Source: Acidobacteriaceae bacterium
Lineage (GTDB): Bacteria; Acidobacteriota; Terriglobia; Terriglobales; Acidobacteriaceae
Length of the DNA: 64,000 nucleotides
Assembly (NCBI GenBank): GCA_003134995.1
Contig: PLDC01000029.1
Span: 186,001-250,000 of the forward strand
Reading direction: 5' to 3'
Shown: one piece after another, positions 1-8,383 of the stretch
Layout: each line of letters opens with the position of its first letter
How positions within the stretch are numbered: the stretch's first letter is position 1
Notes under the pieces: generated by a model
Seen by the model: the letters and a program-made list of their open reading frames with translations, nothing else
The model's database searches: none
Told to the model about the DNA's origin: nothing
Position numbers and translations under genes: made by a program

Positions 1-167
1 GAGAACGCGAAGCCAGGCAAAAGGCGAAGCAGGAGAGAAAGCTGGCACAGGAAAAAGAAAAGCCAACTTCAGAAAAGCCGGCGACGGAATCCGTACCTGA
101 GACAGAGAAGCAGCCAGCAGTCGCAGCAGCGGCCGCAGAGGCTCCGAATCCGGTTTCGCAGACTTAA
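1..167 (+). CDS. infC: Translation initiation factor IF-3, C-terminal tail (partial)
   Basis: An open frame enters from the left edge and ends at TAA (165-167). The visible 54 residues are a highly charged, Glu/Lys/Ala/Pro-rich low-complexity tail ending in NPVSQT. No folded domain is visible, so the assignment rests on position: it lies directly upstream of rpmI and rplT, the classic infC-rpmI-rplT order. IF-3 proteins with long charged C-terminal extensions are known in several phyla. The IF-3 core would lie to the left of the window. It could be another protein if synteny is broken. Confidence 0.6.
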   Translation, partial: EREARQKAKQERKLAQEKEKPTSEKPATESVPETEKQPAVAAAAAEAPNPVSQT

Positions 168-205
168 CACGTCGCCTGATTGATCTACGAATTCCAGAGC
201 AATTT

Positions 206-256
206 GAAACTGTAAGAAACTAACTGACGGCTGGCAACTGGCGGCCGGCAGCTGAC
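206..256. repeat. Iterated-word intergenic repeat (infC-rpmI gap)
   Basis: The gap before rpmI contains short repeated words (AACTGACGG, CTGGCAACTGG, CGGCAGCTGAC). They resemble the iterated CAGCTGAC/CAACTG words seen in other gaps of this window. It stops just before the rpmI ribosome binding site (GAGGAACT). Confidence 0.5.
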
Positions 257-267
257 TCCGAGGAACT

Positions 268-465
268 ATGCCGAAACTAAAAACCCACAAAGGCGCAGCC
301 AAGCGCTTCAAGAAGACTGCCACCGGCAAGGTGAAGCGCGGACACTCGCACCTGCGCCACATCTTGACCTCAAAAGACAAGAAGCGCAAACGCAAATTGG
401 GCAAGGGAACGCTCGTAAGCCACGGCGATCTCCGCAAAGTGTTGCGGATGATTCCATATCAGTAA
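268..465 (+). CDS. rpmI: 50S ribosomal protein L35 (bL35)
   Basis: This 65-residue, strongly basic protein begins [15 protein letters not shown] and carries the L35 signature around residues 5-35 ([16 protein letters not shown], then [12 protein letters not shown]). Its length matches the family. It binds 23S rRNA in the large subunit. The ATG at 268 is preceded by GAGGAACT, a good ribosome binding site. It lies between the infC tail and rplT, the usual operon order. The 184-bp gap to rplT holds a hairpin of iterated words. Confidence 0.97.
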   Translation: MPKLKTHKGAAKRFKKTATGKVKRGHSHLRHILTSKDKKRKRKLGKGTLVSHGDLRKVLRMIPYQ

Positions 466-469
466 GAGG

Positions 470-570
470 CATTGTCGATTGTGCGATTTGGCGATTCAGC
501 GATTGAAAATCGCGAGTCGCGCCTCTGGGTTTTTCAATCGCCCAATGGCTCAATCGCCCAATCGACAATG
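470..570. repeat. Iterated-word inverted repeat between rpmI and rplT
   Basis: The left arm contains successive GCGATT words (GCGATTTG, GCGATTCA, GCGATTGA). The right arm has the complement (CAATCGCCCAAT twice). The outermost 11 bases, CATTGTCGATT and AATCGACAATG, are perfectly complementary. In RNA this would form an imperfect long hairpin between two ribosomal protein genes. Confidence 0.75.
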
Positions 571-649
571 GTGTCAGGCGCGTGAAGAGGTCACGGCTCT
601 ATACCTTACCTCCAGCCGCCAGTAATCGAAAGCAAAAAGGAGAAAGACA

Positions 650-1006
650 ATGCCACGTGTAAAACGCGGAACCAAACGCCGCGCCAAGCGCAAGAAAATA
701 TTAGACCGCGCCAGCGGTTATTTCCTCACTAAATCGAAACTCTACCGCTCCGCAAAAGAGGCCGTAGAGCGCGGCCTCAAATTCGCATACAGCGGCAGGA
801 AGCAGCGCAAGCGGCAGTACCGCTCGCTATGGATCGTGCGTATCGGCGCAGCCGCGAAGCTGAACGGCTTAAGCTATAACCAGTTTATCCACGGGTTGAA
901 AGTGGCTGGAGTGGAACTGGACCGCAAGATTCTCGCAGACATTGCCGTCAAAGATGCGCCTGCATTCAAGACTCTGGTTGAGCAGGCCAAGGGCGCGCTG
1001 GCGTAG
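650..1006 (+). CDS. rplT: 50S ribosomal protein L20 (bL20)
   Basis: The 118-residue basic protein begins [18 protein letters not shown] and has the L20 core ([19 protein letters not shown], then [12 protein letters not shown]). Full family length. L20 is an early assembly protein of the large subunit and, in many bacteria, a translational autoregulator of its own operon. No obvious L20-binding mimic was identified here, though the 470-570 hairpin lies in the right place to ask the question. The start has an AAGGAG-like site (AAAAAGGAGAAAGACA). Confidence 0.97.
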   Translation: MPRVKRGTKRRAKRKKILDRASGYFLTKSKLYRSAKEAVERGLKFAYSGRKQRKRQYRSLWIVRIGAAAKLNGLSYNQFIHGLKVAGVELDRKILADIAVKDAPAFKTLVEQAKGALA

Positions 1007-1053
1007 GAGCGATCTCCGGCTTTCGGGCTCTGGCTGTCAGACCGAAATTCCTT

Positions 1054-1160
1054 TGTCATTCCGAGCCGCTCGCAGACGCGCAACGCGCGGAGAGAGCGCG
1101 AGGAATCTTGGTTCGTGCTTGTGCGAAGAAGAACCAAGATCCCTCGCTTCGCTCGGGAAG
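1054..1160. repeat. Palindromic intergenic element, GTCATTCCGAG...GAGGAATCT type
   Basis: The element between rplT and pheS starts GTCATTCCGAG. It holds an inverted pair GGAATCTTGGTTC / GAACCAAGATCCC around a short loop and ends CTTCGCTCGGGA. Related pieces occur near 5968, 32227, 33771, 34649, 42361 and 59398, so this is a dispersed family in the genome. Confidence 0.75.
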
Positions 1161-1185
1161 ACAACTTTTTCTTACCTCAAGGTAC

Positions 1186-2307
1186 ATGTCCTACACCGTT
1201 CCCAAACTGACGAACTACTCGGCGGCAGCGCTCGAGAATGCTGCTGCCAAGTGCATCCGTGCGTGCGCAGACGACGCCGCGGCCGTGCGCAACGAAGCAG
1301 AACTGAAAGCGTTTCGCGACCGGTGGATCGGACGCAAGAACGGCGTCCTGACGCAGATCAATGATCTGTGGCTGAAAGGCGCACCCAAGGACGCGAAGCG
1401 GGAAGCCGGAATCCGCGTGAACGAGGTGAAGGCGCGGATTCAGGAACTGGTCGAGGGAGCGCGCGTTGGCGGCGATGAGAGCGTATCTGCTCCGGCGGAG
1501 CGAGTCGATATTTCTCTTCCAGGCGTGCGCCGCCCCATTGGCGCGGAGCATCCCGTCATCAAGACCACGAATGAGATGGTTCGCGTCTTCCAGAAGCTGG
1601 GTTACTCCGTCGCCGATGGGCCTGTGGTCGAGACTGATTATTACAACTTTGAGGCGTTGAATTTTCCGCCGAACCATCCAGCACGCGATACGCAGGATAC
1701 TTTATTCATCGCCGGTCAGCAGGCGAAGCCGCAGCGCGAGCGGTTGCTGCTCCGCACGCATACGTCTCCAGTCCAGATTCGCACCATGGAGAAGATGCGT
1801 CCGCCGATCCGCATTGTGATTCCCGGCACGGTGCATCGCAACGATCCTCCCGACGCGAGCCACTCACCAATGTTTCATCAGATTGAGGGGCTCGCCGTCG
1901 ATACGAACATTACGTTCGGAGACTTGAAGGGCACGCTCGATCATGCCATGAAGGAATTTTTTGGATCGAGCGTGAAGACCAGTTTCCGTCCCTCGTTCTT
2001 CCCGTTCACTGAGCCTAGCGCGGAGATGTTTGTTTCGTGCTTCATCTGTGGCGGCAGCGGCAAGCGCGGCACCGACAACGCGCCGTGCCGTCCGTGCAAG
2101 CAGACAGGGTGGATCGAGATTCTCGGCTGCGGCATGGTTGACCCGAATGTATTCGAGTTTGTAAAAGATAACGGCTATGATCCGCGAAAGGTTTCTGGTT
2201 TTGCCTTTGGCATGGGCGCGGACCGGATCGCCTTGCTGAAATATGGTGTGGATGATCTGCAGTTGTTCTTCAATGGAGATGTGAGGTTCTTGCAGCAATT
2301 TGCGTAA
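1186..2307 (+). CDS. pheS: Phenylalanine--tRNA ligase alpha subunit
   Basis: This is the catalytic alpha subunit that charges tRNA-Phe as an alpha2beta2 enzyme with PheT. The N-terminal ~90 residues are a predicted coiled-coil tRNA-binding arm (RIQELVEGAR region). The class II catalytic core follows, with motif 2 (HRNDPPDASHSPMFHQIEG), the PFTEPSAEM segment, a Cys-rich loop (CFICGG ... CRPC) and motif 3 (GMGADRIALLKYG). The ORF opens at 1108, but that extension is encoded by the intergenic palindrome. The ATG at 1186 (MSYTVPKL) gives a normal 373-residue protein. pheT follows after a 66-bp gap containing an iterated-word hairpin. Confidence 0.96.
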   Translation: MSYTVPKLTNYSAAALENAAAKCIRACADDAAAVRNEAELKAFRDRWIGRKNGVLTQINDLWLKGAPKDAKREAGIRVNEVKARIQELVEGARVGGDESVSAPAERVDISLPGVRRPIGAEHPVIKTTNEMVRVFQKLGYSVADGPVVETDYYNFEALNFPPNHPARDTQDTLFIAGQQAKPQRERLLLRTHTSPVQIRTMEKMRPPIRIVIPGTVHRNDPPDASHSPMFHQIEGLAVDTNITFGDLKGTLDHAMKEFFGSSVKTSFRPSFFPFTEPSAEMFVSCFICGGSGKRGTDNAPCRPCKQTGWIEILGCGMVDPNVFEFVKDNGYDPRKVSGFAFGMGADRIALLKYGVDDLQLFFNGDVRFLQQFA

Positions 2308-2308
2308 A

Positions 2309-2369
2309 AGCCCTTAGCCATTAGCTCCTGGCCTTTAGCTAGAGGCTAAAAGCTAAGAGCCAAAAGCTG
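2309..2369. repeat. Iterated-word inverted repeat between pheS and pheT
   Basis: Left-arm words (TTAGCC, TTAGCT, TTTAGCT) are mirrored by right-arm words (AGGCTAAA, AGCTAAGAGCC, AAAGCTGA). It fills essentially the whole pheS-pheT gap and ends just before the pheT ATG. Confidence 0.7.
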
Positions 2370-2373
2370 ATTC

Positions 2374-4563
2374 ATGAAACTTTCTGCACAATGGATTCGT
2401 GACTTCGTCGATCTCACCGTCGATAACCGGCGCCTGGCTGAGGATTTGACTGGCGTCGGGATCGCCGTCGAAGGAATCAGCGGCTCGGGCGCTGATACTG
2501 TCTTCGAGATGGAGATTGGAACGAACCGTCCCGACGCGATGAATCATTACGGGGTCGCGCGCGAGGCGGCTGCGATCTATGATTTGCCGCTGAAGCACCT
2601 GTCAGCTGTCAGTTCTCAGCCGTCAGCAAAATCTTCGCACAATGCGGCCTTCCCGATCACGGTTGAAGAGCCGCAGCTTTGTCCTCGGTTTTCTGCGCGG
2701 GTGATTCGCGGCACCAAAGTTAAACCGTCCTCCGAAAAAATCGCGCACCGCTTGCGACTGCTTGACCAGCGTCCCATCAGCAACGCCGTTGATGCCACCA
2801 ACTATGTGCTCTGGGAGATGGGAAAGCCTACGCACGTTTTCGACATGGACCTTCTCGAAGGCGGCAAACTCATCATTCGTAAAGCTAAGAACGGCGAGAA
2901 GCTGAAAACGCTTGACGGTGTCGAACGCACGCTTACATCTGACGATCTGGTAGTCGCTGATGCGAAGCGCGCTGTGGGCCTCGCCGGAGTGATGGGCGGT
3001 TTCGACACCATGATCACCGGCAAGACGCGGAATATTTTGATCGAGTCGGCATGGTGGGATCCGGTAACGGTGCGCAAGACTTCCCGGCGCCATGGCATTC
3101 ACACCGACGCGTCGCACCGATTTGAGCGCGGCGCGGATTTTGAATCGACGGTGCTGTCTTGTGATCTGGTAGCGGCGCTGATTCTGGAATCGGGCGGCGG
3201 AGAATTGGTTGGCGACGTTATCGATGTGGTGTCGCGACAGATCGACCTGGCTCCAGTGGTGCTGCGGGTTTCGGAGGTGCATCGCATTCTAGGTGGAAGT
3301 TTGGAGACGGGAGAGATTTTTCGCATTCTGAAAAAGCTCGGCTTTACGCTGATCCCCGAAGGACAGGGAGACGCGCAGTTTCGCGTACAAATTCCCAGCT
3401 GGCGATTGGATGTGGAGCGCGAGATCGATGTGATCGAAGAAATCGCGCGACTGCACGGCTACGACAAATTCGGGAATACGTTGCCGGCCTTCAGCGGCGC
3501 GGTGGTGGAGTTGCCGCATGCGGCTGTGGACGCCACTTTGCGCACGCGGGCTTTGGCGTTGGGTTACAACGAAGCGGTTTCGCTTACATTTATTTCCCAT
3601 GCGGACGCGGAGTTGTTTTCTTCCGCCTCGGTGCTGGAGTTGGAGAATCCGCTCAGTGGGGAAGCACGTCTGATGCGGACATCCATGGTGCCGGGCATGC
3701 TGGAAATGTTGGAGCGCAACCTGAACAACGGAACCCAAAATGTTCGCCTGTTCGAGATGGGGAGGATTTACGAACAGTTGGGAGGGAACCCTGTTGAGCC
3801 ACGACGCATGTGTCTGGGCGCGACGCTGGCAGCGGTAAAGGGATCGCTGCCCGTCGGCGAGGTGCTGGATGTAAGCAAGGATGAGCATGCCGCGACGGCG
3901 GAGGCGTTTCGCTGCTTCAAGGGCGACGTGGAGAATCTGCTGGCAGGGTTCGCGTATCGTGAGTTGAGGTTTGATCGGGAGACAACGGAATATTTTCATC
4001 CGGGACGATCAGCGCGGGCGCTGATTGATGACAGGCCGGTAGCTTGGTTTGGGCAGATTCACCCCGAGGTAGCGAAGGTCACGTGGGAGGAAATAAAGGC
4101 GGGCGCTATCCTCCGCGAAACGGGCGCGGGCGCAGTGGCATCGCCCTTGCGCAAGCAGGTGCTGCGCGGCTTACGGCAAGAGGTGTTCGTAGCTGAAATC
4201 GACCTGGACAGACTGCACAGTGTCGGCTTGCGACAAGTTCGGTTCAGGCCGTTGTCGGCATATCCCGCGGTGGAGCGCGACTTTTCGTTCGTGTTTCCAG
4301 ATAAAGTGGAGTTTGAGGCGATGGGGCGGGCGGTGGCGGAGCTCGATATTCGCGAGATAGTTGAATTTAAACCCGTAGAGATTTTTCGTGGAGGGTCGAT
4401 CGAACCGGGACATTATTCCATTCTGCTGCGGGCAAAGCTACAATCCCCCGAGGAGACTTTGCGCGACGACGTCCAGATTGTGGACTGGTGTGAGAAGATA
4501 ATTGGTGCGCTGAAAAGGGTCAAGGGAGTGCAGCGGGTGGGTGGTGGTGCTTCTGCATACTAA
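2374..4563 (+). CDS. pheT: Phenylalanine--tRNA ligase beta subunit, lacking the EMAP/OB domain
   Basis: The 729-residue protein starts MKLSAQWIRDFVDL, the canonical PheT N-terminus. It has the B3/B4 editing domain (GTKVKPSSEKI ... VDATNYVLWEMG), a B5 domain, the core and a C-terminal FDX-ACB domain (FRPLSAYPAVERDFSFVF). The ~110-residue EMAP-type OB domain usually found between about residues 40 and 150 is missing: GIAVEGISG runs almost straight into TNRPDAMNHYGVAREAA. At residues ~76-88 a Ser-rich linker (SAVSSQPSAKSSH) is encoded by the same iterated words found in the intergenic hairpins. Function as PheT is not in doubt; tRNA contacts may differ. Confidence 0.95.
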   Translation: MKLSAQWIRDFVDLTVDNRRLAEDLTGVGIAVEGISGSGADTVFEMEIGTNRPDAMNHYGVAREAAAIYDLPLKHLSAVSSQPSAKSSHNAAFPITVEEPQLCPRFSARVIRGTKVKPSSEKIAHRLRLLDQRPISNAVDATNYVLWEMGKPTHVFDMDLLEGGKLIIRKAKNGEKLKTLDGVERTLTSDDLVVADAKRAVGLAGVMGGFDTMITGKTRNILIESAWWDPVTVRKTSRRHGIHTDASHRFERGADFESTVLSCDLVAALILESGGGELVGDVIDVVSRQIDLAPVVLRVSEVHRILGGSLETGEIFRILKKLGFTLIPEGQGDAQFRVQIPSWRLDVEREIDVIEEIARLHGYDKFGNTLPAFSGAVVELPHAAVDATLRTRALALGYNEAVSLTFISHADAELFSSASVLELENPLSGEARLMRTSMVPGMLEMLERNLNNGTQNVRLFEMGRIYEQLGGNPVEPRRMCLGATLAAVKGSLPVGEVLDVSKDEHAATAEAFRCFKGDVENLLAGFAYRELRFDRETTEYFHPGRSARALIDDRPVAWFGQIHPEVAKVTWEEIKAGAILRETGAGAVASPLRKQVLRGLRQEVFVAEIDLDRLHSVGLRQVRFRPLSAYPAVERDFSFVFPDKVEFEAMGRAVAELDIREIVEFKPVEIFRGGSIEPGHYSILLRAKLQSPEETLRDDVQIVDWCEKIIGALKRVKGVQRVGGGASAY
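2601..2627. repeat. Iterated CAGCTGTCAG-type words inside pheT
   Basis: Successive words GTCAGCTGTCAG, TTCTCAGCC and GTCAGC lie in frame inside pheT and encode a Ser-rich linker. The same words fill intergenic gaps at 15551, 22236 and 24349. Confidence 0.7.
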
Positions 4564-4721
4564 ACCGCAGCTACCCCGGCGGGCGTAGAGCGCGTACCTC
4601 AGGGGCTGAAGCTCCGACCTCAAGCCGAGACCTAATCGCAGCGCTGGAAGCGCTGCGCCACCTAAAATCCATCGCTCCAAAAGGGTGAACCCATTTTCCT
4701 TCCTGTGCTAATCTGCCACCT

Positions 4722-5927
4722 ATGGCGGACGTAATCTCTCTCTCCAATCAAAAGAAACAATTCCTTAGCGACAAGGTTTCGCAATTTACCGAGTCGGTCA
4801 TCCGGGAGATGACCCGGCAGGCCATGCTTTATGGCGCGGTGAATCTGGCGCAAGGGTTCCCGGATTTCGCGGCTCCAGCGGAGATCAAGCAGGCGGCGCG
4901 GGCGGCGATCGACAGCGATGTAAATCAGTATGCGATTACCTGGGGCGCGAAGAATTTACGCAACGCGATTGCGCGGCAGATGGGCGTCTGGCAGGGAATT
5001 ACAGTTGATCCAGAAAAAGAAGTCACCGTCTGCTGTGGCTCGACCGAGGCGATGATCTCGACCTTGCTGGCGGTCTGCAACGCGGGCGATGAGGTAGTGA
5101 TCTTCGAACCGTTTTATGAAAACTACGGCCCGGATTCTGTATTGAGCGGGGCGCGGCCGCGGTTTGTGAAGTTGCGTCCCCCGACGAGCGGCGCGGGCGA
5201 GTGGGCCTTCGACGAACAAGAATTGCGGGCCGCATTCGACCAGCACACGAAGGCAATTATTCTCAACACCCCGAATAACCCTACCGGCAAGGTCTTCACG
5301 CGCCCGGAACTGGAATTGATTCGCGACCTATGCGTGGAGTTCGATGTGCTCGCGATTACTGACGAGATTTACGAGCACATTTTGTTTGACGGGACCGAAC
5401 ATATCTCAATGGCGTCGCTCGATGGAATGCGCGAGCGGACGGTAACGATCAACGGAATGTCGAAGACCTACAGTGTGACGGGATGGCGCGTGGGATGGGC
5501 GGTTGCGCCGGAGAAAATTACGAATGCGATCCGCAAGGTGCACGATTTTTTGACGGTGGGTGCTCCGGCGCCGTTGCAGGAAGCGGGCGCTGCGGCGTTG
5601 AGTTTGCCGGCGGAATATTACGCGAAGCTTGCGGAGGGATATCGCGTGCGGCGCGACCATTTGATCCCGGCGCTCGAGGGCGCGGGGTTCAAGTGTTTTC
5701 GCCCCCGCGGCGCCTACTACGTGATGACAGATATCTCTGCGTTTGGATTCGACGACGACGTTTCGTTCACGAAATATTTAGTGAAGGACATTGGCGTTGC
5801 CTCGGTGCCGGGGTCGAGTTTCTATCGCGATCCGCGCGATGGCGCGCGGCAAGTGCGGTTTGCGTTCTGCAAGAAGTTGGAAACCTTGGACGCAGCGGCG
5901 GAGAAATTGGCCAAGCTGGCGCGCTGA
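4722..5927 (+). CDS. Class I/II PLP-dependent aminotransferase
   Basis: The 401-residue cytosolic protein has the fold-type I aminotransferase pattern. Features are an N-terminal AVNLAQGFPDF segment, cofactor-binding CCGSTEAMISTLLA, NTPNNPTGKVF, ITDEIYEHI with the PLP-contacting Asp/Tyr, and NGMSKTYSVTGWRVGW, where Lys of SKTY forms the Schiff base. A C-terminal Arg (RQVRFAFCK) would bind the substrate carboxylate. The sequence resembles the kynurenine/methionine/aspartate aminotransferase branch, but substrate cannot be decided from sequence alone. It is monocistronic in appearance. The 158-bp gap after pheT holds small palindromes (CAGGGGCTGAAGCTCC; GCAGCGCTGGAAGCGCTGC). Confidence 0.93.
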   Translation: MADVISLSNQKKQFLSDKVSQFTESVIREMTRQAMLYGAVNLAQGFPDFAAPAEIKQAARAAIDSDVNQYAITWGAKNLRNAIARQMGVWQGITVDPEKEVTVCCGSTEAMISTLLAVCNAGDEVVIFEPFYENYGPDSVLSGARPRFVKLRPPTSGAGEWAFDEQELRAAFDQHTKAIILNTPNNPTGKVFTRPELELIRDLCVEFDVLAITDEIYEHILFDGTEHISMASLDGMRERTVTINGMSKTYSVTGWRVGWAVAPEKITNAIRKVHDFLTVGAPAPLQEAGAAALSLPAEYYAKLAEGYRVRRDHLIPALEGAGFKCFRPRGAYYVMTDISAFGFDDDVSFTKYLVKDIGVASVPGSSFYRDPRDGARQVRFAFCKKLETLDAAAEKLAKLAR

Positions 5928-5967
5928 TTTCGCCATTGCTCTACCATTGCGCAGAACTGCTGCCGGC

Positions 5968-6000
5968 GAACAGCAGGTTCCTCGCTAAGCTCGGAATGAC
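5968..6000. repeat. Half copy of the GGTTCCTCGC...GGAATGAC dispersed element
   Basis: CAGCAGGTTCCTCGCTAAGC followed by TCGGAATGAC matches, on the opposite strand, the GTCATTCCGAG...GAGGAAtCT element at 1054. It lies between the convergent aminotransferase and sodC ends. Confidence 0.55.
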
Positions 6001-6015
6001 AAATTTATCCGGGTC

Positions 6016-6531
6016 CTACTTCGTAACTACACCGCAAGCGATGCGGTCGCCAGAGTTTCCTGAGGGATCAGTTTTCATGTCATCGGCCTTCGCGTGGATT
6101 ATGATCGCCGTGCCGCCGTTGCTGAAGAGCGAATGCGCATCACTGCTGAGGTTTACGTCTTTATCCTCCAGCTTCGCGTCGGCGTTGCCTTTTGCGTCCA
6201 CCGTGAAGTTCAGCATGTCGCCGGCGTGATGGCCTTCGGGATTCTCCAAGCCGTGCTTTTTCCCGTCAGGATTAAAGTGCGGACCGGCGGATTTAAAATC
6301 CGGGCCATCGCACTTCGGGGTCTGATGAAAGTGGATGGCGTGCTCGCCCGGCGGCAGATCATGCAGATGCAACTGGAGGCCGACGCCTGATCCTTGCTCC
6401 CACAGCATGATGGTGCCTATATTCTTGCCCTGGGCATCTTTGAGTTCGACATTGGTTTTGGCTGCGCTTGGAAGCGAAAAAATGATCAGAGCGACAGCTG
6501 TGGCTAGCGTGGGGAGGATTGTCGGTTTCAT
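6016..6531 (-). CDS. sodC: Superoxide dismutase [Cu-Zn], periplasmic
   Basis: The ORF is 186 residues, but the ATG at 6531 ([15 protein letters not shown]) gives a 171-residue protein with a clear signal peptide cleaved near SAAKT. Ligands line up with the family: His67 and His69 (HFH), His85 (GPHFNP), His93, His102, Asp105 and His146 (IIIHAKADD). Cys74 and Cys166 would form the conserved disulfide. The enzyme dismutates superoxide in the periplasm. It is transcribed alone, convergent with the aminotransferase gene and divergent from the coiled-coil/zapA pair. Confidence 0.94.
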   Translation of the reverse strand: MKPTILPTLATAVALIIFSLPSAAKTNVELKDAQGKNIGTIMLWEQGSGVGLQLHLHDLPPGEHAIHFHQTPKCDGPDFKSAGPHFNPDGKKHGLENPEGHHAGDMLNFTVDAKGNADAKLEDKDVNLSSDAHSLFSNGGTAIIIHAKADDMKTDPSGNSGDRIACGVVTK

Positions 6532-6654
6532 GCGGAAGATTATAGCGAATTGTGTGGTGCGAAGGCCACGTGGCATGAGTTAGCCATGCTCGATCCACAG
6601 GGTAGTGGAGTATACTGCCTGGAAGTTTGAAATCTTTTCAGGAAAAGTGCAATC

Positions 6655-6948
6655 ATGGCGTTGGACGCGGTGGAGCAGGTAACGGAGAAGGTTCCGGCGG
6701 ACGATTTTCAGGCGCTGGAAGGGAAAATTTACCGCACTATCGAGATGTACAAAGCGGCGCGACAGGCGCAGGTTGCGGCGGAACGCGATACACAGCGCGT
6801 GCGTCAGCAACTGGAAGAGCGCGATGAAGAGTTGGTTGCCTTGCGGCGCGAGGCGGTGCAACTCCGGAAAGAGCGCGAAGAAATTCGCGGGCGCGTGGAG
6901 AAGATGCTCGAACAGATTGACTCGATTGCGGAGGAGCGAGCGAGTTAG
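6655..6948 (+). CDS. Small coiled-coil protein upstream of zapA (ZapB-like)
   Basis: This 97-residue protein is almost entirely predicted coiled coil, with heptads of Glu/Arg/Leu from about residue 40 to 92 (QQLEERDEELVALRREAVQLRKER). Size, coiled-coil character and position directly before zapA suggest a ZapB-like division accessory factor that bridges ZapA to the chromosome or divisome. Homology to E. coli ZapB cannot be shown from sequence alone. The gap to zapA (93 bp) holds an iterated-word hairpin. Confidence 0.65.
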   Translation: MALDAVEQVTEKVPADDFQALEGKIYRTIEMYKAARQAQVAAERDTQRVRQQLEERDEELVALRREAVQLRKEREEIRGRVEKMLEQIDSIAEERAS

Positions 6949-6952
6949 AGAA

Positions 6953-7026
6953 AATTGGGCGATTTGGCGATTTAAGATCCAGCATGGTATTGGCGTTTCA
7001 ATCGCCCAATCATTCAATCCCAATCA
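6953..7026. repeat. Iterated-word inverted repeat between the coiled-coil gene and zapA
   Basis: The left arm has ATTGGGCGATTTGGCGATTT. The right arm has TTTCAATCGCCCAATCATTC and CAATCCCAATC. It uses the same GCGATT word as the hairpin between rpmI and rplT. Confidence 0.7.
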
Positions 7027-7041
7027 CTAAATGGATTACTT

Positions 7042-7377
7042 ATGGCTACGGCTGCTAAAGATTCGACATTGAAGGACGCGCAGAACGGCAGTGTGCGGGT
7101 GGAGATTTTCGATCAGGCTTACAACCTGCGAGGCTCCGATCCGGAATATATTTTGAAGCTGGCCGAGTACGTGGACGCGAAGATGCGCGCCGTGGCCGAG
7201 GCTACGAACACGATTGATACGGTGCGGCTCGCGGTGCTGGCAGCCCTGAATATTGCCGACGAATATCATCTATTAAAGCGGAAGCAGGAGAGCGGGGCAA
7301 CCGATTACCAGAAGCGCGCGCATCTATTAGCAGATGCACTGGATGAAGTGTTGGACGAAGAGCGCAAGGCGGGGTAA
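7042..7377 (+). CDS. zapA: Cell division protein ZapA
   Basis: The 111-residue protein has the ZapA globular domain: VRVEIFDQAYNLRGSDPEYILKLAEYVDAKMR at about residues 13-45, then VRLAVLAALNIADEYHLLK and a C-terminal helix that forms the dimer/tetramer coiled coil. ZapA bundles FtsZ filaments at mid-cell. The charged C-terminus is typical. The next gene begins five bases after the stop, suggesting co-transcription. Confidence 0.92.
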   Translation: MATAAKDSTLKDAQNGSVRVEIFDQAYNLRGSDPEYILKLAEYVDAKMRAVAEATNTIDTVRLAVLAALNIADEYHLLKRKQESGATDYQKRAHLLADALDEVLDEERKAG

Positions 7378-7381
7378 TCCC

Positions 7382-8383
7382 TTGGGCTGGGCTCAGTGCA
7401 AACTGAAACGGGCCTGCATATTTCTACTTCTTTTGTTCGCGCTGCCATTCAGTGGCGCTTCCTCCCAGGACACAACCTTCCACAGCCAATCGAATGTAGT
7501 AGTAATCCCCGCGCTGGTCAAAAGCGCGAAGGGCGACGTTGTGTACGGGCTCGAAGCCAAGGATTTTCTTGTTGAAGACGATGGCGTCGAGCAAGTCGTG
7601 CATCTGGATGAGGCCGCGGAAGGATCGCCGGTTTCGCTGGTGGTAGCGATTCAGCGTGGTCGCCGGGCGAACTATGAATTTCCGCGGATGCGCGGGTTAG
7701 GTGCCATGCTCGATCCCATGCTGGAAGCGGGATTGGGAAAAGTAGCGATTGTAGAGTTCGACAGCCACGTCGAGCTGGTTCAGAATTTCACGGGCAACTC
7801 CGAACGAATTGCCGGAACGCTGCGGGAATTGCAGCCTGGCGACGGCGGAGCCGCGATTGTGGATGCCGTGGATTATTCGGTGAAGCTGTTGGAGAAGGTT
7901 CCCAAAGAACGCCAGCGCGTACTGCTGTTGATCAGCGAGACGCGCGACCACGGCAGCCACGAGGCCAAAGTGGAGGATGTGGTGGTTGCGATCGGGCAGA
8001 GCAATACGGCGGTCTATGCGCTGGCATTTTCGCCGTCGCGGTCCAATGTGCTGGATACGATGCGCGGAAACAACACTAACGAGATGCATCCGTCACCGGA
8101 TTTGCTGGCGCCGTTATTCATGGCCGCCGAGGCTATAAAGAAAAATACGCCGAAGGCCGTGGCTTCCATGACCGGGGGCGAGTACGAATTGTTCGCAACC
8201 GGAAAAGGCTTCGAGGCGCGCATGATCGATTTCACCAATCACGTGCACAGTCGTTATTTATTGAGCTTTGAGCCGAAGGGTCCGCATGCGGGTTTGCACC
8301 GTCTTCGAGTGCAGCTGCGCGATCCCGCTGACAAGATCGTGCTGGCTCGCGGCAGCTACTGGGCGGTCGGGACAGAGAAATGA
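7382..8383 (+). CDS. Secreted VWFA-related protein (acidobacterial type)
   Basis: The ORF opens at 7334 inside zapA. A TTG at 7382 lies 6-7 bases after AAGGCGGGG and gives a classical signal peptide (CKLKRACIFLLLLFALPFSGASS), so it is preferred, giving about 333 residues. The layout matches the VWFA-related acidobacterial family: an N-terminal beta domain (VVYGLEAKDFLVEDDGVEQ) followed by a Rossmann-like VWA domain. The metal-binding DxSxS motif is replaced by VVAIQRGRRA, so the metal site is probably lost. The C-terminus (RYLLSFEPKGPHAGLHRLRVQL) is typical of the family. Likely periplasmic or secreted; function unknown. Confidence 0.85.
   Translation: MGWAQCKLKRACIFLLLLFALPFSGASSQDTTFHSQSNVVVIPALVKSAKGDVVYGLEAKDFLVEDDGVEQVVHLDEAAEGSPVSLVVAIQRGRRANYEFPRMRGLGAMLDPMLEAGLGKVAIVEFDSHVELVQNFTGNSERIAGTLRELQPGDGGAAIVDAVDYSVKLLEKVPKERQRVLLLISETRDHGSHEAKVEDVVVAIGQSNTAVYALAFSPSRSNVLDTMRGNNTNEMHPSPDLLAPLFMAAEAIKKNTPKAVASMTGGEYELFATGKGFEARMIDFTNHVHSRYLLSFEPKGPHAGLHRLRVQLRDPADKIVLARGSYWAVGTEK

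Noticed and set aside
942-1364. 140-residue plus-strand ORF spanning rplT end and pheS start
   Set aside because: Runs through the palindromic repeat in a frame different from both real genes.
7377-7382. 6S RNA gene expected next to zapA in many bacteria
   Set aside because: The next gene starts five bases after zapA, leaving no room; no other 6S-like structure was seen nearby.
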